This document shows, in pieces, positions 6,923 to 16,504 of a stretch of 64,000 bases of DNA. Each line of letters begins with the position of its first letter. Positions within the stretch are counted from its first letter, which is position 1. The position numbers and the translations under genes are program-made. This DNA is from an uncultured Christensenellaceae bacterium (GTDB taxonomy: Bacteria > Bacillota > Clostridia > Christensenellales > Borkfalkiaceae), in contig CAJUKK010000011.1 of assembly GCA_910586985.1 (NCBI GenBank), positions 1 through 64,000 on the forward strand, in the 5' to 3' direction. A model generated the notes under the pieces. The model had not been told where the DNA came from. It did no database searches and saw nothing but the letters and a program-made list of their open reading frames with translations.

Positions 6923-8734
6923 ATGAGAAAGTTTTTGCAAGTTGCAGGGCTTGCCGTTGCGGGGGTCATGTGTGCGTGCCTTATCGCTGGGTGCGACGGC
7001 GCGGAGACGGGCGTTAAGATGAATTACGCCGACGGAGGAAAGCAAAACACAACCTTGTACGATCGGGAAATGTTTTTTAACAATGCTAACGAAACGTCGA
7101 TTGCCGACCCGGGCGTGATTTACGTTTCCGAAGAAGAGAGCGAAGAATACGGCGGTTGGTATTATATGTACAGCACGGGAGCTTCCGGAAATCTCGGCGG
7201 AGAGCTGTACGCCTTTCAGTGCTACCGTTCCAGAAATCTTTCCGAATGGAGTCTTGCGGGCGGTTATGAGCAGGGGTATTCCCTTAAAGTAACACCGGAA
7301 GACTGGATGAGTTTGGACGAGGTAACGCAGTGGGCGCCGGAGGTGATTCGCAATCCGAAGGACGGAAAGTATTATATGTATTACAGCGCGAGCGCGCGAC
7401 CCGCGACAACGGCGAGCGGGGACGGGGAGAATTTCGACCGTCTGTATCTCGGCATCGCCGTCGGAGACACGCCTCTTTCTTTCCGCGTTCTCGGCGCGGA
7501 AAAACCGGTGTTCGATGCCGATAAAAGGCTCGTAACCAACGAACGCCCGCCTATCGACTTTCAAAGGGCGTACGGCTTGACGGACGTATTCTCCGTCATC
7601 GATGCCAGCCCCTTTTTGGACGACGACGGCACGCTGTATCTTTACTTCAACAAGCATACTGACCGCAATCCCGAAACCCCGGAGCTTATGGGTACGTGGG
7701 GAATTCGGATGCGCGATTTCGTAACGCCCGATTATCAATCGCTCAAAGCAATGACCATGCCCAACGTGGTGAGCGTAAACGGCGGCTTAGTGGAAGGGAA
7801 GCCGAAGGTTGTAAGCCTCGGGGATAAGTACAATTTTTCCGAAGGCTCTATTAACGAAGCGCCGTTTATGGTGAAGCATAACGGAAGATATTATTTGACT
7901 TATTCGGGTAACGGATACCAAAACCCTGCTTATTCGGTGCACCAAGCCATTTCCGATAAGCCGCTCGGCGATTTCGTAAAGCCCTTGATCACCGAAGGAA
8001 ATCCCGTTCTTGCGTCGGACGTTCCTTACGTATCGGGCACGGGACACCACTGCGTCGTGAAGGCGGGGGATGAATACGTTATCGTGTATGCACGCATGGC
8101 GAACCCCGATCGGTACGGTCTCGGATGGACGCGTATCGTCGGCATCGACAATTTAGTGTTTACGAAGAACAACAAGGGAGAAGAAATACTCACCTCAAAC
8201 GGTCCCAGCTATTCGCTTCAACCTCTTCCCGAAGCGATCAGCGGCTATCATAACTACGCCAAAGACGCCGCCGTTACCGTATCGGGCGGCGAAGGCGGAA
8301 AGTATTTGAATGACGGGGTCGTACCCTATTATAACTTCTCCGCCGATTGGTATTGGAAAGGTGCAATGGGTGCAAGCGTAACGTTCGAATGGGCGAAGCC
8401 CGTACCGTTGAGCGCGGTCATGATTTACAATACCAAAGAATATGATTACGCGTTTAAGAACATTAAAAGCATCCGCTTGTATTTTGCCCAAAAGCCGGAT
8501 TGGGCAAGCAAAGAATACACGTACGGGGAAATTCAAAATATTGCCTTCCCCGAAGAGGTTGTATATGAAACCGCGATCATGTGGGGTTCCGCCTGCGTCG
8601 CGCAGTTCGAAAGCGTAAAGGTGAACAAAATCGTAATCACGCTCGGCGAAAAATACGAAGAGTTTGATGCCATGGGGGACCCTTCCCCCGAAATCCGCAT
8701 TCCCGAGATCGTGTGCCTCGGAAAGGAGTGTTGA
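6923..8734 (+). CDS. Surface GH43-type glycoside hydrolase lipoprotein
   Basis: The 603-residue protein has lipobox LIAGC (Cys24) and a five-bladed propeller-like GH43 domain from about 45 to 430. The three acidic catalytic positions are visible: Asp62 (SIADPGV, base), Asp227 (VIDASPFLDDDG, pKa modulator) and Glu312 (INEAPF, acid). The C-terminal 150 residues look like a beta-sandwich accessory domain of the discoidin/CBM kind. GH43 enzymes remove arabinose, xylose or galactose residues; the exact substrate is not determined. It lies in the transporter operon, so it probably trims glycan outside the cell before uptake. Confidence 0.85.
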   Translation: MRKFLQVAGLAVAGVMCACLIAGCDGAETGVKMNYADGGKQNTTLYDREMFFNNANETSIADPGVIYVSEEESEEYGGWYYMYSTGASGNLGGELYAFQCYRSRNLSEWSLAGGYEQGYSLKVTPEDWMSLDEVTQWAPEVIRNPKDGKYYMYYSASARPATTASGDGENFDRLYLGIAVGDTPLSFRVLGAEKPVFDADKRLVTNERPPIDFQRAYGLTDVFSVIDASPFLDDDGTLYLYFNKHTDRNPETPELMGTWGIRMRDFVTPDYQSLKAMTMPNVVSVNGGLVEGKPKVVSLGDKYNFSEGSINEAPFMVKHNGRYYLTYSGNGYQNPAYSVHQAISDKPLGDFVKPLITEGNPVLASDVPYVSGTGHHCVVKAGDEYVIVYARMANPDRYGLGWTRIVGIDNLVFTKNNKGEEILTSNGPSYSLQPLPEAISGYHNYAKDAAVTVSGGEGGKYLNDGVVPYYNFSADWYWKGAMGASVTFEWAKPVPLSAVMIYNTKEYDYAFKNIKSIRLYFAQKPDWASKEYTYGEIQNIAFPEEVVYETAIMWGSACVAQFESVKVNKIVITLGEKYEEFDAMGDPSPEIRIPEIVCLGKEC

Positions 8735-8735
8735 T

Positions 8736-10118
8736 ATGAAAATGAGAAAATGGCTGCCGCTCGTGCTTGCCGCAGGCTTTGCAACGCTTTCCCTGGCGGG
8801 GTGCGGCGGATCGGAACAGGAAAATTTAAGCGAAGTAGAAAACAATCCGCAATTCAATTATCGTTTGGGCTACGACGTTACCGCTTTGGGCGAGCCGGAC
8901 GAGAACGTCGTCGTGGACGGCGTGCTGGACGATGAGGTATGGCAGGATAAAGCATTTTACTCCTCGGGCTTTAACGAGGATACTACGGGGGATCAATACG
9001 CACACTACCGTATGACGGCGTTCCCCACGGAAAAGGGCGTATGGATCGGCGCGGAGGCGAAGGATACCAATATCCGCCGCTATAACGATTACGGTTCGTT
9101 TGCTCCCGAGCGCAATACGGGGTGGGAGTTATACTTCTTCTGTTTGCCGCACGGAGCCGATCAGAACAAAACGCAACCCGTATCCATCCGCCAGTGTTTC
9201 CATGTGGACGTGAACGGGAACGTCCTGTCCACTACGAGCATGAGCGCGCTTGCCGCCGTGCATCTCGACGGAGAGCCGAACAGCGGCGAAACGGTGGGCG
9301 CGTCTTTCGAGATGTTTATCCCTTATTCGGCGCTCAGAATCGACACGACGGAAGGGACGCCCGAATACTTCAATATCCTGCCGATATACAGAGCGTTCCT
9401 GCCGGGGACTACCACAATTTCGCGCACCAATCTTTGGCCCTTCCCGTGGATTTATACGCCCGCGTTTTACCGCTTCGACACCGACGGTTACACGAGCGAG
9501 GACGCGCCCGACGCGACCGTAGGGGATGCGCCGAGCGGCTTTGCGAAATCCGCGAATTGGGACGTTTCGCGCGAGAGCGAGAAAATCGTGGAAAGCAAGG
9601 GCGCCATGTGGCAGTTCATCTTTTTCCGCGATCTGTATGCGGATAAGTTTATCATGAAAGCGACGGTGGAGCTGAAAGGCACGCTTGCAAGCTGCGACAT
9701 CGAGCCCAGAGCGGGACTGATGGTGATGGACAGCTTACAGAATTATTACTCGTTCATGCTCGACCACAGAAATCTGAAAAACGGAAAGATTGAAAACGCG
9801 CTGACCTTCACGACCAGAACCTACCGCGTGTCGGGAACGTCTCCGGATCCGAACAAATCCGAGGTCTCGCCGATTCCGATTTCCGCGCCGATGCAAAAGG
9901 TGAAGTTGGCGCTCGTCAAGAACGGCGCAACGCTCTCCTACTATGTGAACGGACAGAAGGCGTTCGAAACGACGCAGAATGATTTTATGTACAACGTATA
10001 TGCGGGCTTCTATGTAGATAAAGCAAACGCTGTGTTCAGCGATTATGCCGCTTCGGCGTATTCTTCCGAAGTAGAGCTTCTTCAACTTGCAAACGAGTAC
10101 GGGATTACGATTCAATGA
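8736..10118 (+). CDS. Surface lipoprotein with CBM9-like carbohydrate-binding domain
   Basis: The 460-residue protein has lipobox SLAGC (Cys23). Residues about 40-220 resemble family 9 carbohydrate-binding modules (VVVDGVLDDEVWQDKAF, later WELYFF). Residues about 300-445 look like a second beta-sandwich of the LamG/3-keto-disaccharide-hydrolase type (AGLMVMDSLQNYYSFMLD). No catalytic residues are evident, so binding rather than cleavage is likely. It begins one base after the stop of the GH43 lipoprotein gene and belongs to the same operon. Confidence 0.75.
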   Translation: MKMRKWLPLVLAAGFATLSLAGCGGSEQENLSEVENNPQFNYRLGYDVTALGEPDENVVVDGVLDDEVWQDKAFYSSGFNEDTTGDQYAHYRMTAFPTEKGVWIGAEAKDTNIRRYNDYGSFAPERNTGWELYFFCLPHGADQNKTQPVSIRQCFHVDVNGNVLSTTSMSALAAVHLDGEPNSGETVGASFEMFIPYSALRIDTTEGTPEYFNILPIYRAFLPGTTTISRTNLWPFPWIYTPAFYRFDTDGYTSEDAPDATVGDAPSGFAKSANWDVSRESEKIVESKGAMWQFIFFRDLYADKFIMKATVELKGTLASCDIEPRAGLMVMDSLQNYYSFMLDHRNLKNGKIENALTFTTRTYRVSGTSPDPNKSEVSPIPISAPMQKVKLALVKNGATLSYYVNGQKAFETTQNDFMYNVYAGFYVDKANAVFSDYAASAYSSEVELLQLANEYGITIQ

Positions 10119-10143
10119 TAAAATTCGATGAGGAGGGAATTTT

Positions 10144-13100
10144 ATGAAACGCATCAAACAATGGAAAATTTATTTGGTTACCGTTCTTACCGTCGTCCTT
10201 GCATGCTGCTTTTTGGCGGCGTGCGGCGGCAGTTGGAAGATCGCGCTGAATAAAAACGAACTTACCCTCGAAGCCGGGAAAAGCGAAACGCTGATCGCCG
10301 AGTGCGCCGCGGAAGGCGTAGCGTTTTCCTGGTCGTCCGATAACGTCGCCGTCGCTACGGTAAGCGGAGAGGGCGAGGTCGTCGCGGTTGCCGCAGGTAC
10401 ATGTACCGTAACCGTAACCGCCGCGAAAGGCGGCGAGGAAAAGACGGCGACCTGCTCGGTGACGGTTTCTCCTGCGCCGACAGCCGCCTTTAAGGTGGAA
10501 ACATACGTGCAAAAGGACGACCTTTCCTTTGAAAAGGAAGGCGAAACGGAAAAGAACGCGGCAATCGGCGCGACCGTTTCGGAATCGCCCGCCGCGCGCG
10601 AAGGGTTTATCGTCGACAAAGAAAACAGCGTGCTTTCGGCAATCGTTGCCGCAGACGGCACGACCACGCTGAAAATTTATTACGCGCTTCCCTATAAGAA
10701 CCTGTACCTTGTCCGCGAAGACGGCTACGCTTCTTTCTATCGCGTTTACGAGGAGAAGGAGATGATCGTAAACGAGCAGGGCGCGGAGGCGAATATTTCC
10801 GAGGAGTTTGCACCCACCGAGAACGCGGAGGGCAAATATTACTTCTGGAACGTCGGCGGGGTTACGTCGAGAGGAAGTTTTACCAAGGAAGAGCTACTTG
10901 CGATGAAGGATGAATCGCTCATTCGCGAAGACGTTTCTTCCGACGCCGTATTCAATACGGTAAAACCCAACGCCAACTTTATCGCCAAGGACGGCGGCTT
11001 CCAAACGGAAGCAACCACAAAATGGGGAGAAAGCGCATCGTATTTGTACTACACCGGATCGTCCGATACCCTTTACGCGAAAGTGCAAGTCGATAACTTA
11101 AGAGATAGCGGTGACATGGACATCAGCGCGGGCTTCACGCTGGCGGACGCGCGCAACCATTCCAAGAACGTGCAGTTCTATTTCAGCGGTTCCTCTAAGG
11201 GTGGATGGCTGGCACAAAATAACTCTTATCATTGGGAGGATAACGATTCGGTGCGCTGGGTCGTAGAAAACGCGGCGGAAGTGCCTACCGATGCTCAGAG
11301 CAACGTCTTTGAAATTATCGTGCTCAACGGGAACGTTGCGGTTTACAGCAATGCAAAGCTGATGTATGTCCTTCCCGTGGTAGAGCTTACGGGCGCGGGC
11401 AACGAGCCGGGTGTACTTGCGGAAACGACGGTATTCGATTTGGGTATCGCGCAGTGGAGATTTAATCACACCGCCAAATTTACTTCGCAAGCGTTTGCTT
11501 ACGGAGACGCCGCGAAGACGCAGATCGAAGCGCGCCTTCCGAAGCTTTCGCTCAACAAAGATACTCTCACGCCGGTCTTCGGGGACGACCCGATAACGCT
11601 AACCGCAAACTGGGATAGCCTCCTCGTTAAGCTCGATGCATCCGAAATTGTTTGGGACAGTAGTAACAAAGCGGTTGCTACCGTCGAAAACGGCACGGTT
11701 ACCCTCCTTGCGGCGGGCGAGACGGAAATCACGGCAAACTATCAGTTCCTTGGCGTAACGCTTTCTGCGAAATGCGCTATCACTGTAGAAGAGCCCGCTG
11801 ACGTAACGCTTACTTTGAGTCAAACAAAAATTACGGCGGCTAACGAGAAGGCGGATCACGTAACGCTTACCGCAAGCTGGGATGCGGACGAAACGCTCGA
11901 TACTTCCGCAATCGAATGGGAGAGCGAAGACCATACGGTGGCAACTGTTGAAAACGGAGAAATAACCTTTACGGGAATCGGAAGTACGACAGTTACGGCG
12001 CGTTGCGCGTACAAGGGAAGAACGGTTCGGGCTACGTGCTCCGTCACGGTAACGGGAACGTATCTCTTCAATGGCGAAAGCGCGAAGGCTACGTATAATG
12101 ACGACGGCACGATTGACTTTTCGACGGGCGGCGGCTGGCAGCCTAACTATGCCTATGCCAAGGGGCAGGGAACTGCGTTCTACATCTCTACGGAAATCAC
12201 GGCGATTGGCGCGGAGGATAAAGACATCAGCGCAGGCTTTACCGTAAAGGGAAAGAACGGCGACAGTTTCCAGCTTTATCTGTGTTACGGCGGTAACAAA
12301 TGGATCTCAATGAATTTCCTTCATAGATGGGAAGATGGTAATAAGGCAGTAGAAGAGACGATAAAGTGGTTGTTCGAGTTAAACCAAAAAATCGAGGTTA
12401 CGCCCGAAAAAGCCGCAAAAATGGGGCTTGCTTATCAAGACGGCGTGTTCTATCTGTTCATTCAAAACGAACTTGTGTACGCTTTCCCCGAAAGCGCGTT
12501 GACGTATCGCATAAATTCCGAAGATAAAATAGTGGAATCGGCGGAGGGCGGCTGGGCGGTCGGCATCGCTTCCTGGAACAACCATAAGCCGCGTTTCACA
12601 AACAGCTACGTGACCTTTGACAGCGAAGCGGTGCAGGCTCAAATCGAAGCGAACGCGCCTAAACTTTCGCTCAATAAAACTTCTTTCACGGCAATCAAGA
12701 GTGATGCGCCGAGCAATCTTACCGCAAGCTGGGATAGCGTTTACTTCAATCTCGTGGAGTCCGAAATCGTTTGGAATAGCAGTAACGAAGCGGTTGCCAC
12801 CGTCGAAAACGGCACGGTTACCTTCCTTGCGGCGGGCGAGGCGGAAATCACGGCGACCTATCAATTCTTCGGCGTAACGCTTACCGCGAAGTGCGCGATC
12901 ACCGTAGAAGAGCCCGCTAATGTAACGCTCACTTTGAACACAGCGGACACTACGGACGTTAAGCAAATTACGGCGGCAAACGAAAAGGCAGATCACGTAA
13001 CGCTCACTGCAAGCTGGGACGCGGACGAAACGCTCGATACTTCCGCGATCGAATGGAGTAGCGAAGATCCCACGGTGGCAACTGTTGAAGACGGCGTAGT

Positions 13101-15513
13101 AACCTTTACGGGGATCGGCAGTACGACCGTTACGGCAAGGTATTCGTACAAGGGAAAACCTGTTCTGGCAAGGTGCACCGTTACGGTAACGGGAACGTAT
13201 CTCTTCAATGGCGATTCGTCGAAGGCTACGTATAACGACGACGGCACGATCGACTTTAAGACGGGCGACGAACACGGGGGACGCTATGCCTATGCCAAGG
13301 GGCAGGGGAACGCGTTCTACGTTTCTACGGATATCACGTCGCTCAACGGGGAGGATAAAGACGTCAGCGCGGGCTTTACCTTAAAGGGAAAGAACGGCGA
13401 CAGCGTTCAGCTTTATTTGTCTTACGGCGGCAATCAATGGCTCGTCATGTGTTTCAATTACGGCTGGGATAACGTAAAATGGCTGCCTGATTCCGATAAC
13501 GGATTTAACAAAGGCATCGAGGTTACGAATGATAAAGCCGCAAAAATGGGGCTTGCTTATCGGGAAGGCGTTTTCTACGTGTTCCTTCAAGACAAACTTG
13601 CGTACACCTTCCCCGAAAGCATGTTGACCAACGGTTCTTCGGTCAAGGTGGAACCGTCGGAGGACGGCTGGACGGTCGGCGTCGCTTGCTTCGAGGCGAA
13701 GAATAAGAATCGCGAGCTGCGTTTCTCAAACAGCTACGTTACCTTCGACGGCGAAGCGGTGCAGACGAAGATCGCAGAGTACTCGCCCAAGCTTGCTTTG
13801 AATCAAGCGACGGTTTCCGTAGCGGAGGGCGCGGCAGAGCAGACGCTTACCGCAATGTTGAAGCTGACGGACGGCGCAGCGGATAACGATATTTATTCGA
13901 AGAAAATCATGACGGTGCAGTGGGAAAGCAGTAACGAGGCGGTCGTAACGGTCGCAAACGGAGTACTCACCTTCGTAGGCGCGGGCACGGCAACCGTTAC
14001 GGCAAAATACACTCTGCCCGGTTACGGCGAGATCAGCGCAACCTGCGCCGTTTCGGTTACGGCAACGGCGGACCTTCCGACACTTTCGCTCGACCAAAGC
14101 TCCTTAACGAAAACCGAGGGTGACGAGGAGGAAACGCTTACCGCAAGTTGGAATAAAGTAGGCGAAACGCTCGTGGAGTCTGACATTGTTTGGAAAAGCA
14201 GTAACGAAGCGGTTGCCACCGTCGAAAACGGCAAGGTTACTTTCCTTGCGGAGGGCACGGCGGAAATTACGGCAAGCTATCAATACCTCGGCGTAACGCT
14301 TTCTGCGAAGTGCACAGTCACCGTGGAAAAGTTCACTGCCGCAACGCTTATCTTGAACACAACGGACACTACGGACGTTAAGGTAATAACGGCGGCAAAC
14401 GAGAAGGCAGATCATGTAACGCTTATAGCAAGCTGGGACGCGGAGGACGAAACGCTCGGCACAATCGAATGGGAGAGCGGAGATCCGTCGGTTGCTACTG
14501 TTGAGAACGGCGAAGTAACCTTTACGGGGATCGGCAGTACAACCGTAACGGCAAAGTGTTCGTACAAGGGAAGAACGATTCGGGCTACTTGCACCGTTAC
14601 GGTAACGGGAACGTATCTTTTCAACGGTGAACATTCGTCGAAGGCTACGTATAACGACGACGGCACGATCGACTTTAAGACGGGCACAGACAACGATGCG
14701 TGGCACTATGCTTATGCAAAGGGACAGGGAAACACGTTTTACGTTTCTACGGAAATCACGACTCTCAGCGGGGAGTTGAAAGATCTCAGCGCGGGCTTTA
14801 CCGTAATTGGGAAAGACGGCAAAAGTTTCCATCTTCATTTGGGTTCTACCAACAATAAATGGCTCGGTATCAGTTTCAATTACATCTGGGGAAATTATAA
14901 TCAAGGTACATTGAAATGGTTACCTGATTATAATAACGGGTTAAACAAAGGTATTGAGGTTACGAACGAAAAAGCCGCAAGAATGGGGCTTGCTTATCGG
15001 GAAGGTGTTTTCTACGTGTTCCTTCAGGGACAGCTGGCGTATAGCTTCTCCGAAAACGATTTGACGAACGGTTCTCAAGACAAGGTGGAACCGGCAGAAG
15101 ACGGCTGGACGGTCGGCATCGCCAGCTTCGAGAAGAAAGGGACGACACGTAATCTGCATTTTGCAAACAACTACGTTACCTTTGACGGCGAAGCTGTGCA
15201 GACGAAGATTGCAGAGTACTCGCCCAAGCTGGCTTTGGATCAGACAACGGTTTCCGTAGCGCAGGGCGCGGCAGAGCAGACGCTTACCGCAACGTTGAAG
15301 CTGACGGACGGCACAACGGACAATGATATTTATCAGAAGAAAATCATATCGGTGGTGTGGGGCAGCAGCGACGATGCGGTCGTAACCGTATCAAACGGCG
15401 TGCTCACCTTCGTAGGCGCAGGCACCGCAACCGTTACGGCAAAATACACCCTGCCCGGGTACGGCGAAATCACTGCAACCTGCGCCGTTACGGTAACGGC
15501 AGAGGTTTTGTAA
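10144..15513 (+). CDS. Giant lipoprotein with repeated Ig-like (BIG_2) modules
   Basis: The protein has 1,789 residues with lipobox LAAC. One BIG_2 Ig-like domain follows the signal, then a MucBP-like stretch. After that, pairs of BIG_2 domains (SSNEAVATVENGTVTF..., ITAANEKADHVTLTASWD) alternate with about 200-residue beta-sandwich modules beginning YLFNG..ATYNDDGTIDF. Three close copies of that module start near 12058, 13198 and 14612, with a divergent one earlier. Repeats are obvious at the DNA level, so copy number could vary by recombination. It is the last gene of the operon. The protein probably spans the cell wall as an adhesin or glycan-capturing scaffold. No enzymatic motif is seen. 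Confidence 0.85.
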   Translation: MKRIKQWKIYLVTVLTVVLACCFLAACGGSWKIALNKNELTLEAGKSETLIAECAAEGVAFSWSSDNVAVATVSGEGEVVAVAAGTCTVTVTAAKGGEEKTATCSVTVSPAPTAAFKVETYVQKDDLSFEKEGETEKNAAIGATVSESPAAREGFIVDKENSVLSAIVAADGTTTLKIYYALPYKNLYLVREDGYASFYRVYEEKEMIVNEQGAEANISEEFAPTENAEGKYYFWNVGGVTSRGSFTKEELLAMKDESLIREDVSSDAVFNTVKPNANFIAKDGGFQTEATTKWGESASYLYYTGSSDTLYAKVQVDNLRDSGDMDISAGFTLADARNHSKNVQFYFSGSSKGGWLAQNNSYHWEDNDSVRWVVENAAEVPTDAQSNVFEIIVLNGNVAVYSNAKLMYVLPVVELTGAGNEPGVLAETTVFDLGIAQWRFNHTAKFTSQAFAYGDAAKTQIEARLPKLSLNKDTLTPVFGDDPITLTANWDSLLVKLDASEIVWDSSNKAVATVENGTVTLLAAGETEITANYQFLGVTLSAKCAITVEEPADVTLTLSQTKITAANEKADHVTLTASWDADETLDTSAIEWESEDHTVATVENGEITFTGIGSTTVTARCAYKGRTVRATCSVTVTGTYLFNGESAKATYNDDGTIDFSTGGGWQPNYAYAKGQGTAFYISTEITAIGAEDKDISAGFTVKGKNGDSFQLYLCYGGNKWISMNFLHRWEDGNKAVEETIKWLFELNQKIEVTPEKAAKMGLAYQDGVFYLFIQNELVYAFPESALTYRINSEDKIVESAEGGWAVGIASWNNHKPRFTNSYVTFDSEAVQAQIEANAPKLSLNKTSFTAIKSDAPSNLTASWDSVYFNLVESEIVWNSSNEAVATVENGTVTFLAAGEAEITATYQFFGVTLTAKCAITVEEPANVTLTLNTADTTDVKQITAANEKADHVTLTASWDADETLDTSAIEWSSEDPTVATVEDGVVTFTGIGSTTVTARYSYKGKPVLARCTVTVTGTYLFNGDSSKATYNDDGTIDFKTGDEHGGRYAYAKGQGNAFYVSTDITSLNGEDKDVSAGFTLKGKNGDSVQLYLSYGGNQWLVMCFNYGWDNVKWLPDSDNGFNKGIEVTNDKAAKMGLAYREGVFYVFLQDKLAYTFPESMLTNGSSVKVEPSEDGWTVGVACFEAKNKNRELRFSNSYVTFDGEAVQTKIAEYSPKLALNQATVSVAEGAAEQTLTAMLKLTDGAADNDIYSKKIMTVQWESSNEAVVTVANGVLTFVGAGTATVTAKYTLPGYGEISATCAVSVTATADLPTLSLDQSSLTKTEGDEEETLTASWNKVGETLVESDIVWKSSNEAVATVENGKVTFLAEGTAEITASYQYLGVTLSAKCTVTVEKFTAATLILNTTDTTDVKVITAANEKADHVTLIASWDAEDETLGTIEWESGDPSVATVENGEVTFTGIGSTTVTAKCSYKGRTIRATCTVTVTGTYLFNGEHSSKATYNDDGTIDFKTGTDNDAWHYAYAKGQGNTFYVSTEITTLSGELKDLSAGFTVIGKDGKSFHLHLGSTNNKWLGISFNYIWGNYNQGTLKWLPDYNNGLNKGIEVTNEKAARMGLAYREGVFYVFLQGQLAYSFSENDLTNGSQDKVEPAEDGWTVGIASFEKKGTTRNLHFANNYVTFDGEAVQTKIAEYSPKLALDQTTVSVAQGAAEQTLTATLKLTDGTTDNDIYQKKIISVVWGSSDDAVVTVSNGVLTFVGAGTATVTAKYTLPGYGEITATCAVTVTAEVL
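11520..15510 (+). repeat. Tandem coding repeats of the giant lipoprotein
   Basis: Long units encoding two Ig-like domains plus one beta-sandwich module recur with strong nucleotide similarity. For example, the block encoding KATYNDDGTIDF occurs near 12090, 13230 and 14640, and the block encoding EAVATVENG near 11670, 12790 and 14210. Spacing is unequal (about 1.1 and 1.4 kb) because of an extra Ig-like pair before the third unit. Confidence 0.8.
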
Positions 15514-15567
15514 AAATCATCTTTACGTGAAATAAGCGCGGCAAAGCGCCGCGCAAGGAATTCAGGA

Positions 15568-15597
15568 AAACCGCCGCAGACTTTCCTGCGGCGGTTT
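15568..15597. terminator. Bidirectional terminator between convergent genes
   Basis: The stem AAACCGCCGCAG / CTGCGGCGGTTT has a six-base loop, with A-rich and T-rich flanks. It separates the lipoprotein operon from the leftward AraC gene and can serve both. Confidence 0.75.
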
Positions 15598-15608
15598 GAC
15601 TGAATCTC

Positions 15609-16442
15609 CTAATCGTTAAGAACCGTTTTATCGCTTTTTCTGCGGTACTCTTGCGGTGTATAACGGTATCGTTTTTTGAATGCGTTGGTAAACGCAAGGG
15701 GTGTCATTCCCACGGCGAGTGCGATTTTGCCGATCTTCATGTTGGTATTCTGCAAAAACGCCATGGCATTGGACATGCGGATGTTCATTAGATACTTGGA
15801 AGGATTCACACCCGTTTCTTTGGTAAAGAGTTCCGAAAAATAAGGAAGGTTCATATAGAGGTGTTTGCTTACGTCTTCCACCGTAATGCCTAGGTGATAG
15901 TTGGCGGCCATGTAAGCAAGCGCGTTATTGATGAGCACGGAACGGGGCGGGTTAAGCTTATCCTGATTCGTTTCGGAAATAAGAAAAAATAATTGGTACA
16001 AGTCGGAAAGAATTTTATAGGCATAATCGGCGCTGTCGGAACGGATATTGCGGAAGATGGCTTCGAACAGTTCGCGGACTTGGGAATTTTCCATTTGCTT
16101 GACGGGCAGTTTGGAGCTTAAACCGCAATTCTGAACGATTTGCTGTGCTTTTGTCCCGATAAACGAGACCCAGTAGTATTCGTACGGATCGTCCGCATCG
16201 GCATAATATTTGCAGGAAACGCCTGCGGGAAGATAAAACAGCGTATTTTCTCTTAACTTCCATTCGTGCGTATTGATGTTTAGTGTACCTTTCCCGCTCA
16301 GGACAAATTGCAGAACATGGTAATTGTTTACGTACGGTCCGAAAGAGTGTTCCGCTTTTTTCTGGAAACCCGCATTGATCGCCATGATATCCGAGCTTTC
16401 GCAATAGTTGTTGATGACCGTTATATTGCCGATATTGCCCAT
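15609..16442 (-). CDS. AraC-family transcriptional regulator
   Basis: The 277-residue regulator has an N-terminal cupin-like sugar-sensing part (HVLQFVLSGKGTLNI, LFYLPAGVSCKYY) and two C-terminal helix-turn-helix motifs (ITVEDVSKHLYMNLPYFSELF; IGKIALAVGM..FKKRYRYTPQEYRR). The start at 16442 is chosen because AGAGGG lies just upstream; an in-frame codon at 16529 would overlap the divergent gene start. It is divergent from the GH36 gene and convergent with the lipoprotein operon, so it most likely activates this carbohydrate locus when the inducer sugar is present. Confidence 0.9.
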   Translation of the reverse strand: MGNIGNITVINNYCESSDIMAINAGFQKKAEHSFGPYVNNYHVLQFVLSGKGTLNINTHEWKLRENTLFYLPAGVSCKYYADADDPYEYYWVSFIGTKAQQIVQNCGLSSKLPVKQMENSQVRELFEAIFRNIRSDSADYAYKILSDLYQLFFLISETNQDKLNPPRSVLINNALAYMAANYHLGITVEDVSKHLYMNLPYFSELFTKETGVNPSKYLMNIRMSNAMAFLQNTNMKIGKIALAVGMTPLAFTNAFKKRYRYTPQEYRRKSDKTVLND

Positions 16443-16504
16443 AAATGTACCCTCTTTTAAGATAGCACGTTTTGCTGGAAAAGTCAAGACGCATTGGAGA
16501 TTAA

